Assembly: GCA_011316305.1 (NCBI GenBank) | Contig: SAUG01000038.1 | Location: 29,455-93,454, forward strand | Reading direction: 5' to 3' | DNA: 64,000 nucleotides | Source: Rusavskia elegans | Taxonomy: Eukaryota > Ascomycota > Lecanoromycetes > Teloschistales > Teloschistaceae | In this document: positions 1 through 12,000 of the stretch, in pieces | How positions within the stretch are numbered: the stretch's first letter is position 1 | Layout of the letters: each line of letters opens with the position of its first letter | Notes under the pieces: model-generated | The model's database searches: none | Seen by the model: the letters and a program-made list of their open reading frames with translations, nothing else | Told to the model about the DNA's origin: nothing | Made by a program: the position numbers and the translations under genes

Positions 1-270
1 CTCGCCCACACGGGCAGCCCTTCGTTCGCGAAAAGCTCTTTGGGCTTGGCGATTCTGGGCCTTTCGCTTTGTGGGCGGGGTATCGGCAGCGGGCTTGCGG
101 CCTGGCTTCGGACGGGGTGGAATAACCCATTCTTTATGCGTGAGGGTAGAAGGAGTCTGAGATGCAGCGGCTCTTGGTGCAAGAAGCTTGTTCGCCGCTA
201 TGGATGCTGCGGGGGCAAGAAACGGCGGAGAAGAGGCAGATGCTGGTGAAGAGACATTACATAAAGACAT
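1..270 (-). CDS. hapX: HapX-type bZIP iron regulator, N-terminal part (runs off the window)
   Basis: This is the first 90 codons of a minus-strand gene that continues left of base 1. After an Ala/Ser/Pro-rich leader (residues 1-44) comes KEWVIPPRPKPGRKPA (46-61), the Hap4-like element that HapX proteins use to contact the CCAAT-binding complex. It is followed by a bZIP basic region at 68-90 with the Yap/HapX signature NxxAQxxFR (NRQAQRAFR). HapX of known ascomycetes represses iron-consuming pathways during iron starvation and activates iron detoxification in excess. The ATG at 268-270 is the first in frame near the motif; an upstream start or exon cannot be excluded. The leucine zipper and Cys-rich regions lie outside the window. 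Family assignment is by motif recognition and is confident despite truncation. Confidence 0.88.
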   Translation of the reverse strand, partial: MSLCNVSSPASASSPPFLAPAASIAANKLLAPRAAASQTPSTLTHKEWVIPPRPKPGRKPAADTPPTKRKAQNRQAQRAFRERRAARVGE

Positions 271-331
271 GGTCGGCGGTCCTGCGTCTTGAGTATATGT
301 CGAAGCAAAAACTTCAAATAATCGTACCATA

Positions 332-377
332 CCAATTGGTTGGTCGTGCCTCGGACGATCGTTCATCAATCTTATCT
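332..377 (-). promoter_or_regulatory. hapX upstream CCAAT palindrome and GATA site
   Basis: About 60-110 bp upstream of the hapX ATG lie CCAATTGG (332-339), which reads as a CCAAT box on both strands, and TTATCT (372-377), which is AGATAA on the coding strand. In studied ascomycetes hapX expression is controlled by the GATA repressor SreA and the CCAAT-binding complex, so these are plausible operators. Site function is inferred from motif and position only. Confidence 0.4.
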
Positions 378-539
378 AATCGAGCGATGAGCGGGACCTT
401 TTCCGCCCTCCGATCGCGGATGACCACACGAGGACAACCACCAAAAGTCCTCTTTAGTGCCGCTATTAATTCGATCGAACATGCATCAGAATTCCGAATA
501 GCAGCTGACATTAGAATTTAAACAATCGAGAGAACGATG

Positions 540-1107
540 TCTATGGCGGACGATAGGGGGCTTCCAGACAAAACAAAGTCGGAGGGAAAAAGACCCAGAT
601 TTCGAGGTTCGCTCGCAGATATTCAATATTTCGAAGCATATAACTCTACCAGATCGGCTCTAAAAGTTATAATTCCGATATTATTCGAAAGCTCTAAGTC
701 TATTTACTCTAAGGTAGAATTTTTAGATAATCCTACCGGTAGCGTATTGAGTTATTAGTAGCTAGGTTTTAGTAATAGAGAGATAGAAGCGCTTAGCGCA
801 GTCTTACTTAGCTCTACCTAGCCCTAAACAGCCCTATAATCCTTTTTAGCAATATAAGGCTGAGGTAGTATAGGTTGGAAGCCCTAGCTTTATAGCGCTA
901 TATACTAATACGCTGAAGGTAGAATCAGTTAAAAAGAGTAGAATAGAGTATATAGACGTAGCGCTTTCGAATAATACCGGAATTATCGCTTCTGGAGCAG
1001 ATTTGGTGGAGTTATAAGCTGTCATTTTATGCTCCAGGAGCTTGACCGGCAGTCTTCTTCCCTCCGACTTTGTTTTGTCTGGAAGCCCCCTATCGTCCGC
1101 CATAGAT
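540..1107. mobile_element. Decayed inverted-repeat element with RIP-like mutation
   Basis: The 49 bp at 540-588 recur as an exact inverted copy at 1059-1107. Weaker inverted homology continues inward (about 640-740 versus 905-1010). Both arms keep an open frame coding related peptides (AYNSTRSALKVIIPILFES versus AYNSTKSAPEAIIPVLFES). Differences between arms are largely C/T and G/A, and the interior (about 650-850) is poor in CA/TG, as expected after RIP. It looks like two inverted remnants of one transposon-derived sequence. No transposase motif is recognisable and no target-site duplication was found. Confidence 0.5.
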
Positions 1108-2575
1108 GTCGTCTCATAAGGTATCGAGGTTTCGACTGTTGTACGCCCTCCCAGCCGAGCAAGCCGAGCCAGCTCACGGGCAGCCATTAATATTAATTGT
1201 CACGCCTGCCACCTATGTACGAGCTCAGGATAGATTCGTTCCCCTATCTTATTTCCATTTGCCATCTCAGACTGTCAGGTAGTCAATAGACTACCTTTAC
1301 TGCATTATATTCTTGTGCCACAGCTGCCTTCCTGATGAGCATGATCACAGAAGCTGTGCTATCAATTGCACGGCAGATCTCCTTCCCAAACTTTGAGAAG
1401 TAGTGACTTGCATGGAATCTTACACGACGAAACAGTAAGTTTATGTTCCCGTTTGTTAGTCTTCATAAATATACAGAGTCCAGCCATCTGCGACCGACAC
1501 CCGAACGCCGTCGGCTGACTACTTATTCGAGAGGTCAACGCGAGGAGGGCTGGATTTGACGTTGGATGACATGCTCAGAGCATCTGCGAGTGTCGAGGCA
1601 GTACTATCCTTTGATATATCGCCGCGTTCGATACCCATGTAATTGTTTTACTACGCCATCCTCAACAAGGACTACCATGTGGTCACAATGTCCTCTGAGA
1701 TGGCGTTGTCTCTAGTGCTTCCTCGTCGAACAGAACGATGTATTCGCCCATCAAGGCCAAGACGACTCGATCTCGAAATGACAACCGGCTCAATCTACTC
1801 CTGACATTGCCTTATCTCGACCAGATCCAGGGAGCAGGATCAGCGCAACAAGACATAAACCCATTTCAGCCTTTTCCTGCTTCTGAAATGGCGCCCGAAA
1901 CCACTTCTCAAGATGCTCTACCTATCAGCGGAACCGCTCGCTCGAGACCTTGATGAATTTCCCGAGATGTGCCTGTACCAGCACCAGGAAGGACGCCTGC
2001 TGAACCCAATCAACGAGAGATCTTTGTAAAGTCCGGCCGATTCATCGAAGCCTGAAGCGTCAGGCCCATGTCTCGCGAAATTCGCGCTCGTGTTCTGAAT
2101 TAAATGTCAGATCATGCACCTGACGCTCCCTTTTACAGAGCTGGCAAAGCCTATGTCAGGTCAAAAGACGGGAAAGGTATTGAAGTCTGCCATCTTAAAC
2201 ATCGGAGGCGATCATTCGTTAGATGAGAGGAATTTTGGGATAGGAGAAATATGAGACATCGCGCACCGCAGGAACATAAATGCGACCCGCAATAGAGTTC
2301 TTGATGTATACAATTCAATTGAAATTGAATTGTCTTTTACGACACATCTACCTTTTTGTTGAAAGTACTCAGATTCTTAGCATACGCTCCTGAATTGTTG
2401 GTCCCCTCGGTGATGGTTCCTCTACAATCTCGCATTGACGAAAAATCCACTTTAGCTTTCAATGAAGATACTTGATGAATCACATAACACATGAAGCCGA
2501 AGTTTATGCGCCCATACGAATTGCTTTCGAATCCATTCTTGCCCATTGAATCCAAAGTAATCGACATTCTATTGG
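1108..2575. other. Intergenic, no supported gene
   Basis: Only short open frames without recognisable motifs occur here. The stretch lies between the inverted-repeat element and shp1 and presumably contains the shp1 promoter. The one clear structure is the palindrome at 2311-2332. Confidence 0.6.
2311..2332. repeat. Perfect 10-bp inverted repeat
   Basis: CAATTCAATT and AATTGAATTG are perfect inverted arms separated by GA. It lies about 245 bp upstream of the shp1 start. It could be a dimeric regulator site or simple AT-rich palindrome; nothing else supports a function. Confidence 0.4.
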
Positions 2576-3970
2576 ATGATGTCAGATAGCGAACCCAACC
2601 ACGACGAAGCGATCTCGCAATTCTCAAGCTTGACTGGTGTGGCACCACCCGAAGTAAGCTCTTCGTTTCCTGCGCTTGGTGAACATGGCATTAATGCTTC
2701 AAGTAGGCAAGAAGATACCTCGAATCCAGCCAGTGGGACCTCGAAGCTGCCGCGACCGAATACTACACCTCACTTGAAGAAGCAGCCGGCCAGGAAGAAC
2801 CTCCATCAGAATCCCTTCCCGAAGCGGAAGAAACTTTAGCAGACGCCCCTCCAGCTCCCAGCGGAGGACGAACATTAGCTGGAGGCAACGTTCCTCAACC
2901 TATACCGACCACCTCCAAAATGCCCGATCAATCATCTTCGAGCTCCAGAGCAGCCCCAAAGAAGAAGTTCGCGACGCTGGGAGACTTGAGCGGCGGCGGA
3001 GGTAGCAGTGGTCATGCCGGTCACGGGCACGACGACGACAGTGACGACAGCGACTACGACCCCAAGCAGGATCTCTTTGCAGGCGGTGAGAAGTCCGCTC
3101 TCGCTGTCCAAAACCCCGATGAGATGAAGAAGAAGATTCTCGAACGAGCTCGAAAGTAGGCCTCTCACATCCGTCCTTCTATTTATCTCCCAACATTTTC
3201 GAAATTATACTGAGAGACTTTCTAGAAACCTGCCTCGTCCCACCGACTCGTCCGCTTCTCCAACCGCTGCACCCACAAATTTCAGCGGCACCGCCCGCAC
3301 CCTTGGCGGCGATGACACTCCATCCGAAGTAATACAAGACCCTAACTCTAGAACCCCTCGCCGTGCCCCTTCAGTCGAACGAGTTCTTCATTTCTGGGCA
3401 GACGGCTTCAGCGTCGACGACGGTCCTCTCTACCGCAACGACGACCCAGCCAACGCCGAAATCTTGGCGCACATCCGTGAGGGCCGCGCACCGATGGATA
3501 TCTTGAACGTAGAACGAAGCCAAGAGGTTGATGTCAAGTTGGATATGCACGATGAGAAGTACAAGCAGCCAAAGAAGAAGTATAAGCCTTTCGAAGGAGG
3601 GGGCCAAAGACTAGGGAGTCCAACACCTGGTGATGCAATAACATCCTCATCTGCCACAACATCATTGCCGTCAATGTCGACAGTAAACCCAGCATCATCT
3701 CAACCTCCTTCAGCGGTCAACATTGATGACTCAGCGCCGACATTATCCATCCAGATCCGCCTCGGGGACGGCACCCGGCTTGTCTCTCGTTTCAACACAA
3801 GCCACACTATCGGCGACGTCTATGACTTCGTCCGTGCGAGTCAGACTCAAGGCCGGGAATTTGCATTGATGACCACGTTTCCGAGCGCGGAATTGAAGGA
3901 TATGGGAAAGGTGTTAGGGGAAATGTCGGAATTCAAGAGAGGTGGGACCGTGGTGCAGAAATGGCTCTGA
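2576..3970 (+). CDS. shp1: Cdc48/p97 cofactor Shp1/p47 (UBA-SEP-UBX)
   Basis: Three exons: 2576-2653, 2707-3155 and 3226-3970, giving 423 aa. It is an adaptor that recruits ubiquitylated or membrane-fusion substrates to the AAA ATPase Cdc48. Residues ~5-45 form a UBA-like domain (EAISQFSSLTGVAPPEARRY, split by intron 1). A Gly/Asp/Ser-rich linker follows, then the SEP domain from ~227 (ERVLHFWADGFSVDDGPLYR) and a C-terminal UBX domain from ~345 (LSIQIRLGDGTRLVSRFN) ending in VVQKWL. Length matches fungal Shp1 proteins. Introns are 53 and 70 nt with GT-AG ends. Two adjacent ATGs (2576, 2579) make the exact first residue uncertain by one. Confidence 0.93.
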
Positions 3971-5674
3971 AGATAGGACAGGGAGCACGGAGAGGATGCT
4001 TCTATACGCATACTCAGAAACGAGGATAGCCATGTGGCGATGAATCGGATGGCATTAGAATAGATATGGTATCTCGAAATTCTGGGTATCTACCTATCAT
4101 TAGGCAGATCATAGCATAAAGGTCTTCTCTCAGCTAAGAGAATGAATTCATGTAGAATCCCCAGCCTATTCCGCGCTCGTCTTGCTTCATGTCAGGTTGA
4201 CCACAACCCATACGGCATCCAGGTGACATTTAGCATAGAGAAACAATGTCAAGTTTGGGTTCAGCTACCAGACTCGCTCTACCATATTGATGACGCTCAC
4301 GGCATGACCAGCTCTATGTGAGACACAAACTCTCCACCCCTTATTGAATTTATTTCCCGAGGCGAGTAAAGGGACTGGTTCTACTGGAGTCGACATCTGT
4401 ACTTTTGATTGATAGAGGGAACAAACGTTGGACAAACCAGAGTTTGGCAGGCGCCAAAGGTAAAATAGGTGACAGTGCATGATCCAGGAGATTCACATAA
4501 TACGGAATCAATCGAGCAGACTTTCGCAAGTGAATGGTTGAATTACTTTCGATCAGTACGAATAGTAGGTCCCTACAGAAGCAGGACTTATATCCAGCTC
4601 GTGTTTTCACCTCCGCTTGCTTTGCCCTCGGTTTTAGGAGCTTCCATTTGTGAATACTTGCTTCATGGCCAATAAGTAATAAATCCTGGTACATACAATC
4701 ATCTGAGCTTCGATTAAACACCTGTTAGACCCCTTAAGATATCTCTTGCGCTGGGCTGTTGCTGCGAGACAGAGGAAACTTCACAAGAGAATAGCTGTGA
4801 TTGGTCTTTGTGGCAGAAAACGATAGACCGAGGGGACGTCGAGAGGATGTAGTATCCACCCGGGGTTTACCCGGCGCTAGGCTCATGTGGTCATTAGACA
4901 GCTTGCTGTCTCTTTTACACGCCGTGATTTCATTTCTGGTCAGCCCCTATTATTGTACGCTAAGATATCTACCCGCTTATCCATTGGCTGTGAAGTGTTT
5001 TCGCATACGTCCGATATATCCGGCGGACCATCAAAACTCTATCCTTGCATGCAAGGTGTCCACAATCCTGGCCAGGGCAAGGATCCCTGAGTGTTCCTCC
5101 ATGAGTGGGTTCGGACTCGGAGAGCGCTCTCCAAGACATGGGCGAATGAGTAGAGGGTGAGTCATTAGACGACTAGATCTCAAAGACATGCTTCAGGAAA
5201 CACGGTCCTCGAGGCCTCCGACACTGCCCACGGATTGCCCATGGCCCAGATCCTTCCCGTTCTGAGGCGGAGTTGAAGGTGTGTTTCCAGTTTGTATACC
5301 GAGCCCAAGCAGCCTCGAAACAACCGCTGGTGGCGCCTATTGGACTCGACAAGCCCTATATGGCATTTATATTTGGCATGAAATCTATAACGAAGGAGTC
5401 TGGTGGAGAAAACCGATGGAAGAACAACCATCCAAGCCTCCGAGCAGCGGCTGAACACCAGGAAGAGGCGCAATGCTCGGGGCCTAGGGTGTGAAGAACA
5501 AGAGTGAGGTGTATAAAAGATGGGTTTGGCAGCAGAAGAAAACGTTTTTCAAAACACATCGATCAGCAAGTTCTCTACTCAGTGATCCATTTCATCTGAA
5601 TCTCCCGGGAAGAGTACCACCTGCCTACCTCTCTTCCATACCGAAATCTACAGATCAGCGCACAGACATCAATC
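3971..5674. other. Intergenic, no supported gene
   Basis: This 1.7-kb stretch has several open frames of 60-120 codons on both strands (for example 4801-5160 plus and 5180-5473 minus). None has a domain motif, signal peptide or splice-site support, and they overlap each other. The 3' UTR of shp1 and the promoter of the following small gene must lie here. Confidence 0.55.
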
Positions 5675-5947
5675 ATGTATCCCAGCACTCTCCTATCCCT
5701 CCTCAGCCTCATTTCCTTTGCTCTCACCTCACCTATTGGCTTTGAGCGCAGGAGGGTAATAGATCTCACCCAATGCCAGTCGTTCGAAGAAATCTGTGTA
5801 AGGCCTTCATACTGTCGATGGCGGTCGGGTCGCCCGCCGAGTGTCATACCTGACTAATGAGCTCTCCAACAGAATAAAGAACAAACCTCATGCCACCTCA
5901 GATGTTCACCAGCGCCGGCGGTCTACACCGTTCCCGGGAAGGCGTAG
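5675..5947 (+). CDS. Candidate small secreted cysteine-containing protein (65 aa)
   Basis: Exon 1 (5675-5797) and exon 2 (5873-5947) flank a 75-nt intron with a consensus branch region (CTGACTAAT) and CAG acceptor. The protein starts with a typical signal peptide (MYPSTLLSLLSLISFALTS). The short mature part has four cysteines spaced C-x6-C-x6-C-x3-C, compatible with two disulphides, as in many fungal secreted or effector-like proteins. No family is recognised. After the TAG stop the same frame stays open for about 118 codons, so an unrecognised further intron or a recent stop is possible. Gene-level support is the signal peptide plus the good intron only. Confidence 0.45.
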
Positions 5948-6641
5948 TCAGGGACTGAAGGGAACTGTGCTATCTTAGGTCTTTCAGCTGAATATTCGAT
6001 CACGTTCCAGCGTACTGTTTTATACACCTGCTTGGGATACTTGGAGTCTGGGATTGGCGGGCTGGTTCCTGGTAACGAAGACGTCGAGGCTGATAGGTCG
6101 AGCTTGAGCTTTGCGGGTCCGGTTGGACATCGCCAGTTTTCTATTGCATATGAAATCTCTCAAATGAATCTTAGTCCACCATCGTTGGACGTCATTTCAT
6201 CAAGCGACCGTTTAGAAACGAGAATACGCCGTTGGACTCAGTTCTCTCAGCGTCCTTACATTCTATCCAGAATCGTCGTTTGCAGTTACTGGCCGATTCA
6301 GTGACATGACTGATCATGCAGGAAGACTTGTGATTTACAATATGCGATTCAAATGTGAGAGAGATGGAGTGAGTGACATAGGTCCCCTGACGTCAGAGGA
6401 GAAACCGCAATTCAAATGCCTTAACCCCGGCAATTATGTCCGGGTTTGCTCGATTGGAATCTCTGCGGGCGTTTGCTACACTCGGTGATTTTCCATTCCA
6501 AGGACTTGGAGCCGATGATACTTATAATTAACTGATTGAATAAATACTCGTTATCACATCCTTTTACTTCTTCTGGATCACTTGTGAAGTTCTCATGTTG
6601 ATGTAGCCATACACCTCTAGATATCTCCTTCAGTCCTTATC
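5948..6641 (+). other. Uncertain coding remnants downstream of the small secreted gene
   Basis: Plus-strand open frames at 5948-6304 and 6306-6488 follow the preceding gene. The second encodes a basic Cys-containing tail ending CSIGISAGVCYTR. A possible acceptor (TTTGCAG at about 6284) precedes it. These could be further exons of the upstream secreted protein, a degraded paralogue, or chance. No complete model could be built. Confidence 0.25.
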
Positions 6642-8695
6642 ATGGACAAGATCACTGACAAGATAGCTGCCCTGCCAAATGATGCCAGCTTCTTCTCTCT
6701 GGAGTTCTTCCCACCGAAGACTCAGATCGTACGTCTTTTGTATGCCCGACACCGATCACCAAATAACCTTCAATCCAGGGCTTCTCTAACCTTCAAGACC
6801 GTTTACAGCGCATGTCACAATCCCTCAGACCTCTCTTTGTCAATGTGACGTGGGGTGCGGGTGGCTGCACATCTTCACGGTCCCTTGAGCTTGCTGAAAT
6901 ATGTCAGCGGCAACTCGGACTTACGACATGTTTACATCTCACCTGCACCAACATGAAAAGGAAGGTGGTTGACGAAGCCTTGCAAGAAGCCAAGATCATA
7001 GGGGTCAGAAACATCCTGGCCTTGAGAGGGGATCCGCCCAGAGACGAAGAGTACCGGCTAGACACGGAGGATGGGGAAGAAGAGGAAGAAGTAAAGGAAA
7101 ATAATGAGGAGTTCGTTTGGGCTGCAGACCTTGTCAGACACATACGACGGAGATATGGTGACTTCTTCTGCATTGGCGTTGCAGCATACCCGGAAGGACA
7201 TTCAGACGAATCGCATCCGCGAGAGCAGAATTATGAAAAAGACCTCCCGTATCTGATAAAGAAGGTTCAGGCCGGCGCTGACTTCCTTGTGACCCAGTTC
7301 TTCTTCGATGTAAACGCCTATACAAGATTCGAGAAGACACTACGGGAACATGACTCCGAAGTTTTTCGCAAGATTCCAATCATCCCTGGATTATTACCCA
7401 TCCAAAACTATCAGATCTTAAAGAGAACCACCAAATTGGCTCATTGTCGGATACCTCCAGGTCTACTGGAGGCTCTGGATCCAATCAAGGTCGACGATGA
7501 GGAAGTCAAAAGAAAAGGCATCGATGCGATATGTGACATAATTAGGGAGATCCAGGCAGTTAAATCACACGGACCTCGGGGCTTCCATTTCTATACTTTG
7601 AATCTAGAGAAAGTTGTTGGGTCAATCCTCGAAAACTGCAATCTTATACCCTCTGAACTACCCGCAATCGACGGTGAAGACTCAGCCACCAGTGACTTAC
7701 CGGCAACGACGAACGGCATAAATGGCACAACTGAGAAAGCTGTTATTGGTACCTCGCAAGTCCGCAAACCCTCTGACCTACCTTCCAGCCGGCGTACGTC
7801 CATCACTTCAAACTACCTGACAACAACAATTAACGACTTCTCCTCTTCTGCCCCCAACGCCACAAACACCGCCAGCAGCCAAACCGTCAACACCGCCTCG
7901 CGTGAAGCAACCTGGGACGACTATCCCAACGGCCGTTTCGGCGACGCCCGCTCCCCGGCTTTTGGAACACCCGTATCTTACTCGCCCTGCTCCCTCCCCT
8001 GCACTCCAGCTCAAGCACGCTCTCTCTGGGGCGAACCTACCTCACCCTCCGCAATAACTAACCTCTTCACATCCCACCTCTCCGGCAAATCCCCACCCCA
8101 ACTTCCCTGGTCCGATGATTCCTCGCCCTCCCTATCACCCGAAACGGCACTCATCCGCGACCATTTACTGACTCTCACCACGACCCGGAATTGGTGGACC
8201 ATCGCCTCCCAACCCGCCATCGACGGCCTGCCCAGCACCGATCCCATCCACGGCTGGGGTCCCGCAAAAGGTTTCGTCTTTCAGAAACCTTTCGTCGAAT
8301 TCTTCTGCCCCGCCAATGATTGGCACGACCGTCTGAAGCCTTTTCTCAAATCTTCCTCCATCTCCCCAGAAATAAGTTTCTACGCCGGCACTTCATCCGG
8401 CCGATTCGAATCCAGTGAGAGCAGTGACGCGGTGCATGCGGTGACGTGGGGGAGTTTTCTGGGGAAGGAGATTATGACGGCGACGATGGTCGAGGAGGTC
8501 AGTTTTCGGCAGTGGTGCGAGGAGGCGTTTGGGAGGTGGGCGGAATGGGCGAGGTGCTGTAGGGATGGGGAGGCGAGGGCGTTTTTAAGGAGGCAAGGCG
8601 AGGGGGTGGTGTTGGTTAATGTTATTGGGCATCGATATCGGGATGGGGAGGGGGGGAGGCTTTGGGAGGTGTTGAGGGAGGTTGTGGAGAGGTAG
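6642..8695 (+). CDS. Methylenetetrahydrofolate reductase (MET12/MET13 family)
   Basis: Exons 6642-6728 and 6779-8695 (50-nt intron) give 667 aa. The enzyme reduces 5,10-methylene-THF to 5-methyl-THF with NAD(P)H and FAD, feeding methionine synthesis. The N-terminal TIM-barrel domain is clear: SLEFFPPKTQ with the catalytic Glu, VTWGAGG, HLTCTN, NILALRGDPP, GVAAYPEGH, GADFLVTQFFFDV and GFHFYTLNLEK. A Ser/Thr-rich linker (~residues 310-375) precedes the eukaryotic regulatory domain (DYPNGRFGDARSPAFG, GWGPAKGFVFQKPFVEFF). Yeast has two paralogues, and I cannot tell which this matches. The C-terminal part has markedly G-rich wobble use compared with the middle. It converges on cyk3 across a 340-bp gap. 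Confidence 0.95.
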
Positions 8696-9035
8696 GGGGA
8701 GGTGACAGGTGTTATGGGGTTATGAGTGTAGACGATGATGATACTCAGGTTTACATGTGCCATGTGTATTATCTATGTCATGAATGCTCAGGAAAAACAT
8801 CTAAGCCGGATACAGTAGAGAGACCATGGTCTTTGATAACAAATAGTGTATACATCGCTTTTCTGGCCACTTAGGTATAATACCAATGTTTGTACATCCA
8901 TAACGCCCCACCCCTAAAGCTTTTATATTGAACAGGACCTGCGCCGAGACATGCAATATACACCCAACAACAACCTCCCCAGAAAAGTTCAAGAAACTCT
9001 TAACACCAAGCTCACGCATATTTTACAAGAAAATC
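8696..9035. other. Convergent intergenic gap
   Basis: This 340-bp gap separates the stop codons of the MTHFR gene (plus) and cyk3 (minus) and should hold both 3' UTRs. Nothing else is seen. Confidence 0.6.
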
Positions 9036-12000
9036 TCAAACACATTCCCACTCCCCAAAAACACACCACCGCGCACTCCTATCCGCCAACACCAACCCCC
9101 TCCACGTCCCTCTCTCCCCTATCTTGATGATCGTCTCCCAAACACCACCATCCGCTCCATCGGACGTACTCATCGCATTATCCGCTTTCCGCGACAGCCT
9201 CAATATCTTCCCGCTCGGGGCCTGGATTGCCAATTTAGCCGGCTTGGACTGCGCCTGGGATTGCTGCACGGAGTGAGAATTGGAGGAGCCGGACGCCTGG
9301 GAAAAATAATCGGAGCCGGATACAGACGACGAGATCATGGACATGGCGGACGAGGGGCGGGCGAATGGGATTGGGGATTGGGCGGATGGGGGAGGCGTGG
9401 TGCATGCCATTGACGAGGGGTGCTGGCGGACGGCGAAGACGAAGGTGTTATTTACGGCCAGGCGTTTACATTGCGGTTGGGCGACGTAGAGATCATGGCG
9501 TTGAGCATGTGGTGTTGGGTGCCTGAGGAGGAATTCATAGGGGGGGTTGTTGCCCGTGTGGATTATGGGGATGGCGAAGGTGATGGGATGGGGGTTATCT
9601 TTGAAAGAGTGCATGAGACCGCGGATACCGGAGTAGACTTTCAGAACACCTTGACCTTCGTCACCAGGGAGATGAGCTTTGACTGTGTAGCGCTTTTGGC
9701 CGGCTACCCATTCGGCTTGGGCGAGAGCACGGGTGGTCGTGGTGTCGCCGCTTTCGAACCAGTCGCCGTCGGCATCGCGGACGTAGGAGCGAGCTTCCAC
9801 TTCGGCATAGCATTCGATGTCGGTCGGCACGTTGAATTGGATCTGGACGAGCTCGAGATTGTCGATCCGACAGAGGCTGGTATCGTAATCGACCATCTGA
9901 ATGTCGTTTTTGAAGTATGGCGGACAGGCACACGGCAGTGCTAGGAGGATATCCGGCGTCACTGGTGGGCATATATGCTGTTGCTCGTGGTACTGAGGCA
10001 CATGGGTGTAGCAAGCCTCGAGAGGTCGTGCCAGGAACCATCCATTCTCGGCGACTTGAGGTCCTGCGCATGAGTAATGCGCCCTTTTGGGGTTTGTTGG
10101 AGAAGCAAGTGAGCAATCCATGATTCTCCAGCCGTTGTCGACAATGACAGCATTCCACCAGTGGTTCGGTCTGGGTACACTATCCAGATCAATCGCCTCT
10201 CCAGGTGACTTCAAGTAACCTCTCACTACCTCCGCATGGAGGCCCATAGCTGAGCACATCTCTGCGACCAGAACAGCAACTTCTTCGGCGCATCCCCTCC
10301 GCATCTGGATGACCCGCCTCGTGTCTACTTCGCCCTCAAAGTCTTCTTCCCATGAGATCTTCTCGCTGACCCAGGTGAATATCGCTCGAAGTCTCTGGGC
10401 GTCGCTCCTATATGGCCGACAGACGTAGCCTTGAGCTAGACTGGCCGGGGTCGTCATTGGGGGTAGACTGTTGACGAAGCGTGCGCTCTTGTCCACAAGC
10501 TGGTAATTGACAGATGAGAAATCGACTGGTTGATCCAAAGGCAGCCCATCCTGTCCTTCGTCTCCCTCCGTGGACTCGAGCAGTACATCGATTGGAGCCA
10601 CGACAGGATAATCCATCATCTGACATCTTTCGGCCTTTTCTACCCTCTCATTCCGGCTTAGGGAATTGGATCTATTGATGTCTCGCCGAACTTGGACCCA
10701 GTCAATGCCACTTTTCTCTCCGCCCAGTCCGAGGTCTCGAGCCGCGCTACCTCCAGCGATTGCAGTGACACCATTGGGGAGGAGGTTCTTGATCGGTGAA
10801 CGTGGAGGTTCCATTTGCCCAGCAGCTATACTGCTCCTCGCACTGGCCGCACTGGTCTTAGCCGACTCTACCAATTTCTTGAAGAAGCCACTCTTCTTTG
10901 GCTTCGGTGCAGTCAGCCCGCCAAGGACACCATCCGACTCTACTGTACTTCCCGCCCAAGCTCCTTGGGCTGAAGAGTTTGGTCTCGGCGGTTGTATGTC
11001 TCCAGTCGTATGGGATCTAATGGGCAAAGATTTGTTTAGACCTGAAGGGTCTTCCTGTCGGTCGCCCACCACACTCATCGGTCGGTTCCTATTGATACTT
11101 CCCCAGCCTTTCCTCCGGGCTAAACTCCCTGCACTCGTAGCGCTAAAACCCCCGGCAGAGTAGCCGCTCATCAGACTCTGGCTGGTCTTCGAGCTACTCG
11201 TCGTTCCGGTCGTTGCATTGCTTTGGACACCACTGGAAGAATTCGTGGCGCTTGACTTATTCGTGAACGTACGACCAAGCATATCGCGGCCCAGCTCGTA
11301 AGCAGATTTACGGCTCCTGAGCTTGCGATTGGAGCTAACGCTTCCTACAATAGAAGGTCTTACGCCTTGCGCTGAATTAGTCCTCGGCCAGAAAGTCGAC
11401 TCTTTCGCAGGGACAGGAGGTGGATGCATTGAGTCGTCTGGTAGGAAAAGCTCGTCCTGCGGCCTGCCGTCAGACTTCTGCAAAGCCCGAAGGCGGCTTT
11501 CCATGCGCTCCACATGATTGTCGATCTCTGGAGGACCCTGACTATATTCGCCGGAAGGTGAAGTCAGGCGACTGTTGTAGGCGTCAAACATTGGTTTATC
11601 ATTGCGAGCAGAAACGAGACCGAGGGAACTACGAGGTCGAGTTGAATGGGTTTGCGGCCTTACGCGAAGCTCTTCGAACGCTTCAGGGGACCATGGATCC
11701 AGGATCCTTCGTTCTGGTTCATGATTATTGGACGGCGAGTCCTGGCGCATCTCCATGCCCTGTAGGGACGTCATGACATCTTCCATTGCATCCCGCAAAG
11801 GCGAAGGCGTCATGCCAATGCCCCCTGGTGATGGTGGTATAGGAGATGCGCCTCTAGACATTGTAGGACATCTATCGTTCATTGACGGAGCAGGAGAAGG
11901 TGTCCGAGCGGCACGCGACGCCTGGTAGGGTACACGATGTACAGGTGGTGGTGGTGGAGGTGGAGAAGGGGAACATTCGTCATACACAGGCGCATTCGGG

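Noticed and set aside
314..511. Minus-strand 65-codon frame just upstream of hapX
   Set aside because: It lies in the hapX promoter and 5' leader region, has no motif, and no splice to the hapX frame could be justified.
9420..9944. Plus-strand frame of 174 codons inside cyk3
   Set aside because: It is antisense to the conserved C-terminal region of Cyk3, whose frame carries clear domain motifs; the plus frame has none.
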